This document shows, one piece after another, positions 32,865 through 41,187 of a DNA stretch of 64,000 bases. The notes beneath the pieces were generated by a model. That model ran no database searches and was not told the DNA's origin. It was given only the letters and a program-made list of their open reading frames with translations. The stretch covers positions 868,001 to 932,000 of the forward strand of contig NZ_CP014168.1 in NCBI RefSeq assembly GCF_001717955.1. The letters run 5' to 3'. The stretch is from Sphingomonas panacis (GTDB lineage Bacteria > Pseudomonadota > Alphaproteobacteria > Sphingomonadales > Sphingomonadaceae). Made by a program: the position numbers and the translations under genes. Each line of letters opens with the position of its first letter. Position 1 is the first letter of the stretch.

Positions 32865-33773
32865 TCATTTCCGGCTATCCACGCGCCGGTAGTCGCCATA
32901 GGCCTCGAACGCATCGACGAGATGATCGAACAGCGCCCCGACCCGCGGCAGGCGGCGCAGATTCTCATGCGTCACGATCCAGGTCGGCAATTCGGGAAGC
33001 GCGATATCGGGCAGGACGCGCTCGAGATCGGGATAGCGCAGCGCCGTCGGGACCTGCGCCACGGCAATGCCGAGGCCCGCGCGGGCGAGCGCGAGTTGCG
33101 CGGGATGGCTGTCGGTCCGTGCGATCCAGCGGATGCGAGAAGGGTCGCCGATCCGCGCTGCGATAGCGAGGTCGCTACGATTGCGGTCCGGCCCGATGAA
33201 CAGATGGTCGGCAATCTCGGCGCTGGAGCCGGGACGACCATAGGTCGCAAGATAATCCCGATGAGCGAACAGACCGAGCGGAATCGAAGGCACCTTCTTG
33301 GCCACAAGCGCGGATTGCTCCGGCGGATGCATCCGCACCGCCACATCCACCTGTTGGTCGAGCAGGTCGGCACTGGCATTGCTCAGCTCGAACTCGACAG
33401 CGAGACGGGGATGCTTGTCGCGCAGGCTGCGAAGCATCGGGGGCAGGACCTCCAGACCCACGAAGTCGGAGACGCTGAGCCGAACCCGGCCGGCGACGGC
33501 GCCTGAATCGGCGGATGCCGCCCGCAGCATCGCTTCCGATGCATGCGCCATGGCGCGCGCGGGTGCGGCCATTGCCTCGGCGGTCGGGGTTGGAACCAGG
33601 CCATGCACCGAGCGAGTGAACAGCGCCGTGCCCAACGCCGCCTCCAGCGCCTCGATGCGCGCGCGCACCGTGGGCTGCGACAAGCCCAGCCGGCGTGCCG
33701 CAGCCGACAGGCTGCCCGTGTCCACAACCGCCAGAAAGGCGCGCTGATCGTCCCATCCGACATTCTGGCTCAT
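32865..33773 (-). CDS. LysR-family transcription regulator
   Basis: 302 residues. N-terminal winged helix: DDQRAFLAVVDTGSLSAAARRLGLSQPTVRARIEALEAALGTALFTRS, then the periplasmic-binding-like effector domain (GRVRLSVSDFVGLEVLPPML). ATG 33773 is chosen over the in-frame ATG 33815; both are possible. It is divergent from the reductase gene at 33859 (85 bp apart), the typical arrangement in which a LysR protein controls its neighbour. The inducer cannot be deduced. Confidence 0.88.
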   Translation of the reverse strand: MSQNVGWDDQRAFLAVVDTGSLSAAARRLGLSQPTVRARIEALEAALGTALFTRSVHGLVPTPTAEAMAAPARAMAHASEAMLRAASADSGAVAGRVRLSVSDFVGLEVLPPMLRSLRDKHPRLAVEFELSNASADLLDQQVDVAVRMHPPEQSALVAKKVPSIPLGLFAHRDYLATYGRPGSSAEIADHLFIGPDRNRSDLAIAARIGDPSRIRWIARTDSHPAQLALARAGLGIAVAQVPTALRYPDLERVLPDIALPELPTWIVTHENLRRLPRVGALFDHLVDAFEAYGDYRRVDSRK

Positions 33774-33858
33774 AAATTTCTTATAGTCTGATGGTGGATA
33801 ATTGACAATTTTCATGTGAGCCGATCGGGGCGATCTTCTGCTTTGAAGGAGATTACCG

Positions 33859-34881
33859 ATGGTTCAGACTGTTTCGACAAGCGCCGCCCCCCGGGCGGCA
33901 TTGGTTCTTGGTGCAACCGGCGGGGTCGGCGGTGCGATTGCCGCCCAACTCATCCGCGACGGATGGCAGGTGCGCGCGCTCTGCCGCGAGGCCGATCTAG
34001 CGACCTCGCGCTGGCGGCATGCGTGCGCCGCCCCACACTTCGTGACGGGCGATGCCATGGATAGGGCCGCCGTCGTCCGTGCCGCCACCTTTGGTGATGG
34101 CGTTGCGGTCATCGTGCATGCGGTCAACCCACCGGGCTATCGCAACTGGTCGTCGCTCGTGCTGCCGATGATCGACAACACGCTGGCGGCGGCGCGCGCC
34201 GCCGGGGGCGCGCGGATCGTGCTGCCCGGCACCGTTTATAACTATGACCCCGCGCATACGCCCGTCATCGACGAAACCACGCCGCAAAATGCGCGCACCC
34301 GGAAAGGGCAGATTCGCGTCGCGCTCGAACGCAAGCTGGCGGAGGCCGAGGTTCCGTCGCTGATCCTGCGCGCAGGCGACTTTTTCGGGCCGGCGGCGGG
34401 GGCCAGCTGGTTCGCGCAGGCGATGGTGAAGCCGGGGCAACCCGTGCAGAGTTTTACCAGCATGGCGCGGGAGGTTCCGCATGCCTATGCCTATCTCCCC
34501 GATCTTGCCGCCGCCTTTGCCGGCCTGCTCGCGATCCCCGAGCGGTTGCGCCCCCACGAGAAGGTCCAGTTCGCGGGCCAATGGGACGCGACCGGCACGC
34601 AGATGCGCGATGCGGTGCGCCGCGTCGTGGGCAAGGACGTGCCCGAGCGCGCCTTTCCCTGGTGGATGATGCGTCTCGCGGCCCCCTTTGGCGGCTTTCC
34701 CCGCGAAGCATTGGAGATCGAACCCGTCTGGAAGCATCCGATGCGGCTCGACAATCGCCGTCTCGTGGAGTTGCTCGGCACCGAACCGCATACGCCGCTC
34801 GACAATGCTGTCGCCGCGACACTGGCCGGCATGGGCTGCATCGCGCGCACCCCGCATGCCGCCGATTTAGCCTTGGCCTGA
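33859..34881 (+). CDS. NAD-dependent epimerase/dehydratase-family protein
   Basis: 340 residues. An extended or atypical SDR: VLGATGGVGGAIAAQLIRDGWQVRALCRE near the N-terminus, then HAVNPPGYRNWSSLVLPMIDNTL, VLPGTVYNYDP, LILRAGDFFGP and YAYLPDLAAAFAGLL. A normal length. It likely reduces or epimerises a small molecule; substrate unknown. The GAAGGAG ribosome site lies upstream. It forms an operon with the membrane protein at 34904 and is divergent from the LysR gene, which probably regulates it. Confidence 0.82.
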   Translation: MVQTVSTSAAPRAALVLGATGGVGGAIAAQLIRDGWQVRALCREADLATSRWRHACAAPHFVTGDAMDRAAVVRAATFGDGVAVIVHAVNPPGYRNWSSLVLPMIDNTLAAARAAGGARIVLPGTVYNYDPAHTPVIDETTPQNARTRKGQIRVALERKLAEAEVPSLILRAGDFFGPAAGASWFAQAMVKPGQPVQSFTSMAREVPHAYAYLPDLAAAFAGLLAIPERLRPHEKVQFAGQWDATGTQMRDAVRRVVGKDVPERAFPWWMMRLAAPFGGFPREALEIEPVWKHPMRLDNRRLVELLGTEPHTPLDNAVAATLAGMGCIARTPHAADLALA

Positions 34882-34903
34882 CCCCCACCGAAGGAGACCG
34901 ACG

Positions 34904-35392
34904 ATGACGTGGAAAACCTATCTGATCGCGCAGGCGCTTGGCGTCGCGGCGTTCAATGCCGTCTGCAACGCGGGCTATACAGCCTATCTCTGGCAGGCGC
35001 CCGTGCTCCCGTTAGAAACGATCGGCGCGGATCTTGCCATGACGCCGATCTGGATCGGCCTGCTTTCGGTGCTGCTCGGCACGCCGTTTGTCCGCAAGGC
35101 GCTCGCGGGCGGCCGGATGATGGAGGAGGCAGGGCTTCGCGCGCCGCGGCTGGCGAAGATGCTGCCGCGCAATCTGGTCCTGCGCGCGATCACCGCTGCG
35201 GCGCTATGTGCCGTGCTGTTTTCCCTCCCGCTGGCGCTGCTTATGCCTGCGCTCGGCGACGGACTGCTAACGCAGGCCGATGCCATTGGCGGCAAGGTGA
35301 TCCTTACGATCGCGTTCAGCCTGATCCTCGTGCCCTTGGTCGCCTATGCCACGATCGCGGATATGCCCGCCACCGAGGCGACACGCGCTTGA
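34904..35392 (+). CDS. Four-helix integral membrane protein of unknown function
   Basis: 162 residues with about four hydrophobic segments: LIAQALGVAAFNAVCNAGYTAYLW, MTPIWIGLLSVLLGTPF, AITAAALCAVLFSLPLALLMPAL and VILTIAFSLILVPLVAYATIA. Basic residues cluster after the second. I do not recognise the family; a DUF2798-like arrangement is possible but not supported by a motif. The AAGGAGACCGACG ribosome site is strong. It lies 22 bp after the reductase gene and shares its transcript. Confidence 0.7.
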   Translation: MTWKTYLIAQALGVAAFNAVCNAGYTAYLWQAPVLPLETIGADLAMTPIWIGLLSVLLGTPFVRKALAGGRMMEEAGLRAPRLAKMLPRNLVLRAITAAALCAVLFSLPLALLMPALGDGLLTQADAIGGKVILTIAFSLILVPLVAYATIADMPATEATRA

Positions 35393-35831
35393 CCTGCCGT
35401 GCATCGATGAGCTTGCATTCAAGCGATCCTGCACATTTCTGCTTCTTGCCCGGCGCCCCCTTGCTTACGCCGGGCAAGTTGCTGCCGGCGTCTCTTGGCG
35501 CAACGCAGGTAATGCCGACGCTCGCCCAGGGCGTCGTTGCCTCCATCGTCGTCGCATCTCCTGGGCTGGTGTACCGATGCTTTGCGCCAGGCGAACGGCG
35601 GGTCTTCGAACAGAACGACGTTCGCGCTCCTGCCGCCAAACTTCCTAAAGTGGTCGACCCCTTCCTGAGATGTCGAGAGCCGTTAACCCGCGATTCGAAC
35701 GTCAGATCTGTTCAAGCCGTAGAACGACCTGACTGCTTTATCGCGGAGAGGGCCAATACTTCTACCTTGGGCATGGCAACTAGTCAGTACGCTGGACAAA
35801 ACGCCGCTGACCGCAACTCGGAATGGCCAAT
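35393..35831 (+). other. Region without gene between the membrane protein and abiEii
   Basis: 439 bases. The open frame of the membrane gene ends at 35392. I see no second gene with a ribosome site, no clear repeat and no terminator with a T-run. The abiEii gene ends at 35832 from the other side. Confidence 0.45.
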
Positions 35832-36683
35832 TTACGCCGCCGCCATCTTCCCAAGCTTTGCGAGGAAGAAGCGGTCGCTCCATAATTCCAGCGACTTCGC
35901 CTCCGCTGGGCGAAGGAAGCGCATGACGTCGTTGGCGGCGGCTTTCCAGTCGATAGTGGCTATGGTGTTCCGCAGCGTGTCCTCCAGCCATGCCATATTG
36001 ATCTTGAGTTCTTCCTGCCCCGCCCATGGGCCCGCCTGGATGAGGGCCGCCTGGAGATGCGCCAGATTGGGAGACACCCCGTTCGAGACATACCAGGAAA
36101 AGTCATACCAATCCCTGCCCTTCAGATAGCCTCGGCAAAGGAGCGCATGGATTTTCAGCGCGAAGTTGGACGGCAGATCCTGATGCCGTACCTCATAGTC
36201 GGCGGGGAAATCGAGAAAGGTGCTGGCTTCCCCGGACCTGGGCGGTGGATTGGTGTCGATCTCCAGCTTAATCCTGATCGTTCGGCGGCGTCCCGTGCCT
36301 GCGAAGGTCAGATCGAGCTGACTCGCGATGGAGTCATCCTTGAGCACCGCCTCCCGAACCGCCTTGTCCATCCTCTCCTTCGGCTGGGCATCGAGCTTCA
36401 ATCCGAACTGTGCGAAAACCTCGACCAGAATTTTGAGATAGGGTGCCCAATCGAACTCGGGGTTCGGTGACCGGAGCATGAAATCGAGGTCTTCGGAAAA
36501 CCTTGGCAGACGGTGCAGGATGCGCAGGCTCGTGCCGCCCTGGAAAAGAGCAACATCGAAAAAGTCGCCACGCCATAGCGCGTACAGAGCGATCTCCTGG
36601 ATGATCTCCTTGGTCGCATTCTCTTCCTCGACCGCGTTGGTTGCTCGATATTGGCGAAGCTTCTCCTGAATGATTTCAATCAT
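35832..36683 (-). CDS. abiEii: AbiEii-type nucleotidyltransferase toxin
   Basis: 283 residues. The nucleotidyltransferase core shows FQGGTSLRILHRLPRFSEDLDFML (GGTSLR, then RFSEDLDF with the metal-binding Asp residues), then the C-terminal KIHALLCRGYLKGRDWYDFSWYV motif. Proteins of this family add nucleotides to tRNA or other targets and cause growth arrest, countered by AbiEi in phage-abortive infection (type IV toxin-antitoxin). The start overlaps the end of the antitoxin gene by 8 bases. This is the only complete AbiE pair in the window. Confidence 0.9.
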   Translation of the reverse strand: MIEIIQEKLRQYRATNAVEEENATKEIIQEIALYALWRGDFFDVALFQGGTSLRILHRLPRFSEDLDFMLRSPNPEFDWAPYLKILVEVFAQFGLKLDAQPKERMDKAVREAVLKDDSIASQLDLTFAGTGRRRTIRIKLEIDTNPPPRSGEASTFLDFPADYEVRHQDLPSNFALKIHALLCRGYLKGRDWYDFSWYVSNGVSPNLAHLQAALIQAGPWAGQEELKINMAWLEDTLRNTIATIDWKAAANDVMRFLRPAEAKSLELWSDRFFLAKLGKMAAA

Positions 36684-37362
36684 CCGCGAGGCGTCCTTTG
36701 GCTGCGCCTTTGTTCGTCAAAATGGCGTCTTCAAGAGAATGGAGAAAATGGTTGGCGGCCTTATGCTTGTAAACGGGTCGGAGTGCGGAGAAATCCTTGC
36801 GCTTAAGTGACAACAGCCGATCCTCGTCGATGCGCATGCCCGTGGTAAGCCAGTCCAAACCGGACCAGCGTTCTTTCCTTAAGGCGACAAGATCCATCAG
36901 TGCTCGTAAAGGCTGTGCGACGAATGCCGCAAGTTTGCCGAACTTTTCCCGGTCGACGCTCGTCAGAAACTGGTATTCCTTGAGCGCGAGGGGATGAAAG
37001 CTGAATTGCCCGAAGGATGGCGTGTCATAGGTAATCGTCTTGCGGCTGGGCGAAACGCTTGCCGTGGTGAAGACGGCCTCCGGAATCCAGCCGTGGTAGG
37101 CGAGGGCGGTTTCAAAGGAAATGTAGCTCCCTGGCAAAAGCGCCTGTGCAGCCACGAAGGGATGGATGGCATCGTTGCTGGTTCGCTGACCCAACATGTA
37201 GGTGGCCCGCTTGAGGCGAATCAGAGAACCGTCCTTCAAAGCCCTATGTACCAGAGCATGACGGCGGGCATCGCTCCCGCCCAACAACTCACGAAGCTGG
37301 TCTTCGTTGAAGACCCGCTCAGCAAGGCTTGATCCCGAAATCTGTTCCGAAAGCGCGCTCAT
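36676..37362 (-). CDS. abiEi: AbiEi-type antitoxin of the AbiE pair
   Basis: 228 residues. N-terminal winged helix: LAERVFNEDQLRELLGGSDARRHALVHRALKDGSLIRLKRATYML, and the antitoxin domain LLPGSYISFETALAYHGWIPEAVFTTASVSPSRKTITY. ATG 37362 is chosen because homologues begin here; the frame extends upstream through the promoter repeats. The upstream region has two inverted repeats (37375-37410), matching how AbiEi represses its operon. It overlaps abiEii by 8 bases. Confidence 0.87.
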   Translation of the reverse strand: MSALSEQISGSSLAERVFNEDQLRELLGGSDARRHALVHRALKDGSLIRLKRATYMLGQRTSNDAIHPFVAAQALLPGSYISFETALAYHGWIPEAVFTTASVSPSRKTITYDTPSFGQFSFHPLALKEYQFLTSVDREKFGKLAAFVAQPLRALMDLVALRKERWSGLDWLTTGMRIDEDRLLSLKRKDFSALRPVYKHKAANHFLHSLEDAILTNKGAAKGRLADD

Positions 37363-37374
37363 AAAATTCCATAT

Positions 37375-37410
37375 ACTTTCAAAAAATGAAAGTTTCAAGA
37401 ATTTCTTGAA
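37375..37410 (-). promoter_or_regulatory. Two adjacent inverted repeats, probable AbiEi operators
   Basis: ACTTTCA-N5-TGAAAGT (37375-37393) and TTCAAGA-N3-TCTTGAA (37394-37410) are perfect 7-bp-arm repeats, back to back, 12 bp upstream of the abiEi ATG. Studied AbiEi proteins bind two inverted repeats cooperatively in their promoter, so this pair is the expected autoregulatory site. Confidence 0.7.
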
Positions 37411-37482
37411 TCGCCAGCAAGGGCCATAGCCGTCCCAAAGCAGCTTTATCGAATCACCTGGGCACACTCACAATTTCGGGGG

Positions 37483-37627
37483 CTTCAGGACCCGAACCGC
37501 TCCGACAAAAAGTCCTTGGGTATCGATCATGGTATCAGCCCGCGACAATGCTCAAGAATTGGCGGTTTTCTGCGCCGGAATCGCTCGTTTTTGAGTCCTC
37601 TTCTGGCACCATTTGTTCTTCCGGGGA
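37483..37627 (+). repeat. Second att-like site with tRNA 3' copy
   Basis: GAGTCCTCTTCTGG (37593-37606) repeats the tRNA 3' part, then CACCATTTGTTCTTCCGGGGA (37607-37627) repeats the flank of the first site, so this is a relic attL with one base lost in the tRNA end. Upstream lie GGTATC-N6-GGTATC (37519-37536) and a degenerate inverted T-arm (near 37483-37505). It separates the AbiE-containing segment from the decayed integrase. Confidence 0.7.
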
Positions 37628-37728
37628 CGTCCGAGGACGTCCCGGAAATGGCTGAAAATCCGGCATTTTCTGTGCTATCACCGTCCGGTCAAATCCGGGC
37701 GGATACGGCACCAATCGGGAACAATGGG

Positions 37729-37774
37729 GGTATATCCGAGGGTATCGTTCTCCGTCCTTTTGCAGGGCGATACC
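37729..37774 (+). promoter_or_regulatory. Arm-type repeats before the decayed integrase
   Basis: GGTATA-N6-GGTATC (37729-37746) plus an inverted GATACC (37769-37774), the same geometry as at 21220-21265 before the intact integrase. The leader as a whole (CCGGTCAAATCCGGG and CACCAATCGGGAACA) is almost identical to that of the first integrase. Confidence 0.6.
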
Positions 37775-37777
37775 CCC

Positions 37778-38985
37778 ATGAGCACTCTTTTCGCCACGAC
37801 CGTTGCCGACGCCATGCCACAGGACCGTGACTATAAGCTGTACGATGGCGGTGGTCTCTATCTTCTTGTCTGGTCCAACGGGACGAAGCTCTGGCGCCTC
37901 AATTATCGCTATCTCGAAAAATGCCGAACGCTTGCCTTCGGCTAGTGGCCGGAGGTCAGCCTGGCCGACGCACGATCCCGGCGGGACGCGGCTCGCCGGC
38001 TGCTCGCGGCTGGCCTCGATCTCTCGCATGAGCAGAAGGTCGCCCCTGGCGAAGGCCCGTGTGGAAGAGAACGACACGTTCAAGACCGTCGCCAAGGAAT
38101 GGATCGCCAAGAACGAGCGCGAGAACATAGCCGAGATCACGCTGAACAAGATCCGCTGGCTCCTCGACAAAGCCTATCCAAAGTTCGGCAACCGGTCGAT
38201 CGCCAAGATCACTACCCAGGAGGTGCTGGTTGTCCTGAGGTCGGTCGAGGCAACTGGGCGCTATGAGAGTGCCCGCCGGATGCACAGCGTGCTCGGCCGG
38301 TCTTCCGCTATGCCGTCGCCACCGCGCGCGCCGAGCGCGATCCGACCGGCGACCTGCGTGGGGCGCTCACCGTGCCCAAGGCCAAGCACCACGCGGCGAT
38401 CACCAACCCCAAGCGCGCCGGCGAGCTCATGCGCGCGATCGAAGGCTATAGCGGACAGGCGATTACGCTCTATGGGCTCCGACTCTCGGCCCATATGTTC
38501 GTGCGCCCCGGTGAGCTCCGACAGGCCGAATGGGCCGAGTTCGACTTCGACCAATCGGTCTGGAACCTTCCGCCGGAGAAGATGAAAATGCGTGGCGCCC
38601 ACCGCGTGCCGCTCTCGACGCAGGTCAGGGCTCTGTTCGAGGAGCTTTGGGAGCTCACGGGATCTGGCAGATACTGTTTCCCCTCGTTCCGCACCGGCCG
38701 GCGTCCGATGTCGGAGAACACCGTCAATGCGGCGTTGCGCGTTCTCGGCTTCGCCCAGGAGGAGATGTGCGCGCATGGCTTCCGGGCGATGGGGGCGACC
38801 ATCCTCAATGAGAGCGGGCGGTTCCATCCCGACGCGATCGAGAGGCAGCTCGCCCATGTCGAGCGCGATGGCGTGCGTCGCGCCTACACACGCGGCGCAT
38901 ATCGGAAAGAGCGGGTCACGATGATGCAGTAGGTGGTCGGACGAGCTCGACCGCCTGCGCAACGGCGCCAAGCGACGCGAGAGGA
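37778..38985 (+). pseudogene. Decayed tyrosine integrase, paralogue of the 21266 gene
   Basis: The frame starts MSTLFATTVADAMPQDRDYKLYDGGGLYLL, close to the intact integrase, but meets TAG at 37943-37945 (where the relative has GAxWP). It resumes in another frame near 38050 (KARVEENDTFKTVAKEWIAKNE), shifts again near 38300 after SARRMHSVLG, and continues with GELRQAEWAEFDFDQSVWN, HGFRAMGATILNESG and RRAYTRGAY before another stop at 38930-38932 with an inserted base. All catalytic residues (R, HGFR, Y) are still readable, so it is a recent pseudogene. At least one stop and several frameshifts prevent activity. Confidence 0.88.
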
Positions 38986-39383
38986 GGATTACCGCGCGGC
39001 TCCGGCCTTCGCCTGAAGCACGCACGGAACACGTTTGGGCAGGAGAGAACGAAAAAACGGATGATGCCAACCCGGTCAAGCCGGGGATCGGAACAACCTG
39101 CGTGATCCACCGCGCCGCGAGCGCGACACAGTGACGAGGATCCGATCCACCGACACCATCATGGCCAGCGGCCTATCGCGCCGCGCGAACAGGCCAGGCA
39201 CATGAATGGACCTGACCAGGCAATCGTCATCTGCTGAAAATCGCTCTTGCCCAACGGGAGCCGTCCACACATGAATCATCTCCAGCCGGATCACGCTAGG
39301 GTTTTTGGGGGTGCCCAGATGCGTTAAAGCCGCCCTCCTGTGTTTCCCGCAGCGCAGAACGCGGCGAAACGTGCGCGATCGGT
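38986..39383 (+). other. Region without gene between the integrase relic and the catabolic cluster
   Basis: 398 bases without a gene. Contains a chance 11-base match to the start of the tRNA gene (GTGCCCAGATG near 39311). No insertion sequence, no att repeat. The Fe-alcohol dehydrogenase ends at 39384. Confidence 0.45.
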
Positions 39384-40544
39384 CTATTCCGCCGCCAGTT
39401 CGAGGATCTCGATCACGTCGTTGATCGAGGAAATTGGGCGCGGGCTCGCCTTCACGCCCGGATCGAGCATCGTGTGCTCAGCTATCACGCGAAACTTATC
39501 CCGTCCGATACCGACCTCCCTTAGCGTCGTCGGAAGACCGAGCCGCCTCACCAGATCACGGACAACCTTACTGGCAGGCTGGCCGGGCGCGCCCATGAGC
39601 TCGCTAACATAGGCTTGGCGATCAGCGCAAAAGGACTCGGTCCACTGCAGAACCGACGGCAGGATCACGCACGAGGTATATCCATGCGGCACATTATGGC
39701 CTCCGCCGAGCGTATGGCCGATAGCGTGGCTCGGACCGCCTTTTCCTTGGCTGGCGACAAGGGCGGAGATCGTCATCCACATGCCAAACTGGCACTGCTG
39801 GCGCGCGCCGAGGTCTTCCGGCGATGCCAACACGCCGTCGAAGCCCTGCACCAGTTGGCGGAGGCCCTCCGCACCCAAGGCATCGGCAAATGGAAGGCGG
39901 TTGCCGGCGCAGAGCTGCTCGATCGCGTGGTCCACCGCCCTGAGCCCGGTTGAAAACCACAGGTCCGGTGGAGTGGCGATCGTTACCGCCGGATCGAGCA
40001 CCACCCCTCGCGGCGCCATCAGCGGATGGACATAAGCCTCCTTGGCCTGCGTGATTTCGTTTTTGACCCCCGCAAGCGGATTGAAGTCGCCCGCGGAAAG
40101 CGTCGTCGGCACAGTGACCATCCGAACACCCGCCGGAAAGCCCGACGTCTTTGCCGGTGACCAATGCGGGCCCAGAGCATAGTCGTCGAGCTCCTCGACC
40201 CTTTCAACCCCAGCCCACAAGCACAACTGAACGACCTTGGTGGCATCGGTAGCCGATCCTCCACCGAACGAGACCAGCATTTCCGCTCCGACCGAGCGGG
40301 CCATTGCCGCGGCGTCGACGACAGCGCTACGCGGAGAATGCGCGGAAACGCCCGAATAGATGCCCCCGCAAAGATCGCCCAGATCGGCCGCCAGCAGCCC
40401 AGCGGGCCCGGATTGCGAAGCCGAAGTTATGATCAATAGTTTGCCGATGCCCCACTGCTTTGCCAGTTCGGCAATAGCCTGCGCCGCTGGCTTGCCGTAG
40501 ACAACCTTGTCCTGTTGCGGAAAATCATAGCTTCCTGTCAGCAT
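39384..40544 (-). CDS. Iron-containing alcohol dehydrogenase
   Basis: 386 residues. The family (group III, includes maleylacetate reductase-like enzymes) oxidises primary alcohols or reduces aldehydes with NAD(P). Visible: nucleotide-binding SFGGGSATDATK near residue 95, metal ligands in LRAVDHAIEQL (Asp, His) and in SHAIGHTLGGGHNVPHG (two His). It is the last gene of a minus-strand unit starting at 45088 and overlaps the small ORF upstream by 7 bases. Its likely job in the cluster is to oxidise an alcohol from the substrate or a ring-opened product; a maleylacetate reductase role is possible too. Confidence 0.88.
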   Translation of the reverse strand: MLTGSYDFPQQDKVVYGKPAAQAIAELAKQWGIGKLLIITSASQSGPAGLLAADLGDLCGGIYSGVSAHSPRSAVVDAAAMARSVGAEMLVSFGGGSATDATKVVQLCLWAGVERVEELDDYALGPHWSPAKTSGFPAGVRMVTVPTTLSAGDFNPLAGVKNEITQAKEAYVHPLMAPRGVVLDPAVTIATPPDLWFSTGLRAVDHAIEQLCAGNRLPFADALGAEGLRQLVQGFDGVLASPEDLGARQQCQFGMWMTISALVASQGKGGPSHAIGHTLGGGHNVPHGYTSCVILPSVLQWTESFCADRQAYVSELMGAPGQPASKVVRDLVRRLGLPTTLREVGIGRDKFRVIAEHTMLDPGVKASPRPISSINDVIEILELAAE

Positions 40545-40732
40545 GTTTCGGTTTCCTGGACAAAGTGGATCAATGGGTTGGAAATGTTGAGAGCAGCGTC
40601 GAAACTTGGCGTGGTGTGCGCCCCCCGTTCCGAAGGGGTCTCGGCAACGGCTTCCTCGGCCAGCCTCCGGATCTCGACTTGCAAACCATCATCTTCGCCT
40701 GCCGAATCAGCCAGCGTCAGTGCGCCCGACAT
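40538..40732 (-). CDS. Small 64-aa ORF between GFA-type gene and alcohol dehydrogenase
   Basis: 64 residues: starts MSGALTLADSAGEDDG, ends IHFVQETETC. The start (ATG 40732) overlaps the stop of the GFA-type gene (TGATG), and its stop overlaps the start of the alcohol dehydrogenase by 7 bases (ATGCTGA). The coupling on both sides supports translation. It is acidic in the first half and shows no motif I recognise. It could be a small accessory subunit or simply a coupling ORF. Confidence 0.5.
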   Translation of the reverse strand: MSGALTLADSAGEDDGLQVEIRRLAEEAVAETPSERGAHTTPSFDAALNISNPLIHFVQETETC

Positions 40733-41148
40733 CAGCCGTTCTGGCCTTCCGCAAAAGAGGTGACGTCCACGAAATGGGGAAACCATTCGGCCGCGCGCGA
40801 GCGGTAAATTTCAAGTTTGGGCTGGAAGCGGTGCCAATCGTCGAGCGTCCCGGCCTTGACATAGAGGACGCCCGGTCGGCTGAGCAGTTCCGACACTATC
40901 GGGGATCCGCACCGCCTGCAGAACTTTCGCAGGACCGTATTTCCGCTGTCCGCAATGTCCTGGTAGACGGTCAGTTCGCCCTGTTCGAGTTGGAAGGCGT
41001 TACTCGGCACCACACAGACCATCGACATCAGACTGCCGCTCTGCCTCGCGCAATGGGTGCAATGGCATATCCCGGAACCCAGCGGCTCCTGAGTGAGGCT
41101 GTAACGAACATCGCCGCACAGGCACTTGCCGGTTAAAGCATCGCGCAT
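40732..41148 (-). CDS. GFA-family (Mss4-like) zinc protein
   Basis: 138 residues. Zinc ligands as in glutathione-dependent formaldehyde-activating enzyme: CLCG near residue 9, CHCTHC near 28-33, and CRRCG near 77. Despite the name most members have no proven formaldehyde activity. It lies in the minus-strand unit between the SDR gene (41188) and the small ORF, so it may remove a reactive aldehyde or assist a dehydrogenase. The function in this pathway is unknown. Confidence 0.85.
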   Translation of the reverse strand: MRDALTGKCLCGDVRYSLTQEPLGSGICHCTHCARQSGSLMSMVCVVPSNAFQLEQGELTVYQDIADSGNTVLRKFCRRCGSPIVSELLSRPGVLYVKAGTLDDWHRFQPKLEIYRSRAAEWFPHFVDVTSFAEGQNG

Positions 41149-41187
41149 GGCATCATTCCTCCCGTTTCACGACCTGCGGGCAAAGCG

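Noticed and set aside
35393..36129. Continuation of a plus-strand frame through the gap after the membrane protein
   Set aside because: Starts in another frame of the membrane gene and runs antisense into abiEii; not a separate gene.
39311..39321. 11-base match GTGCCCAGATG to the 5' end of tRNA-Leu
   Set aside because: Integration here involves the tRNA 3' end; a single 11-base match has no partner sequences (no arm repeat) and may be chance.
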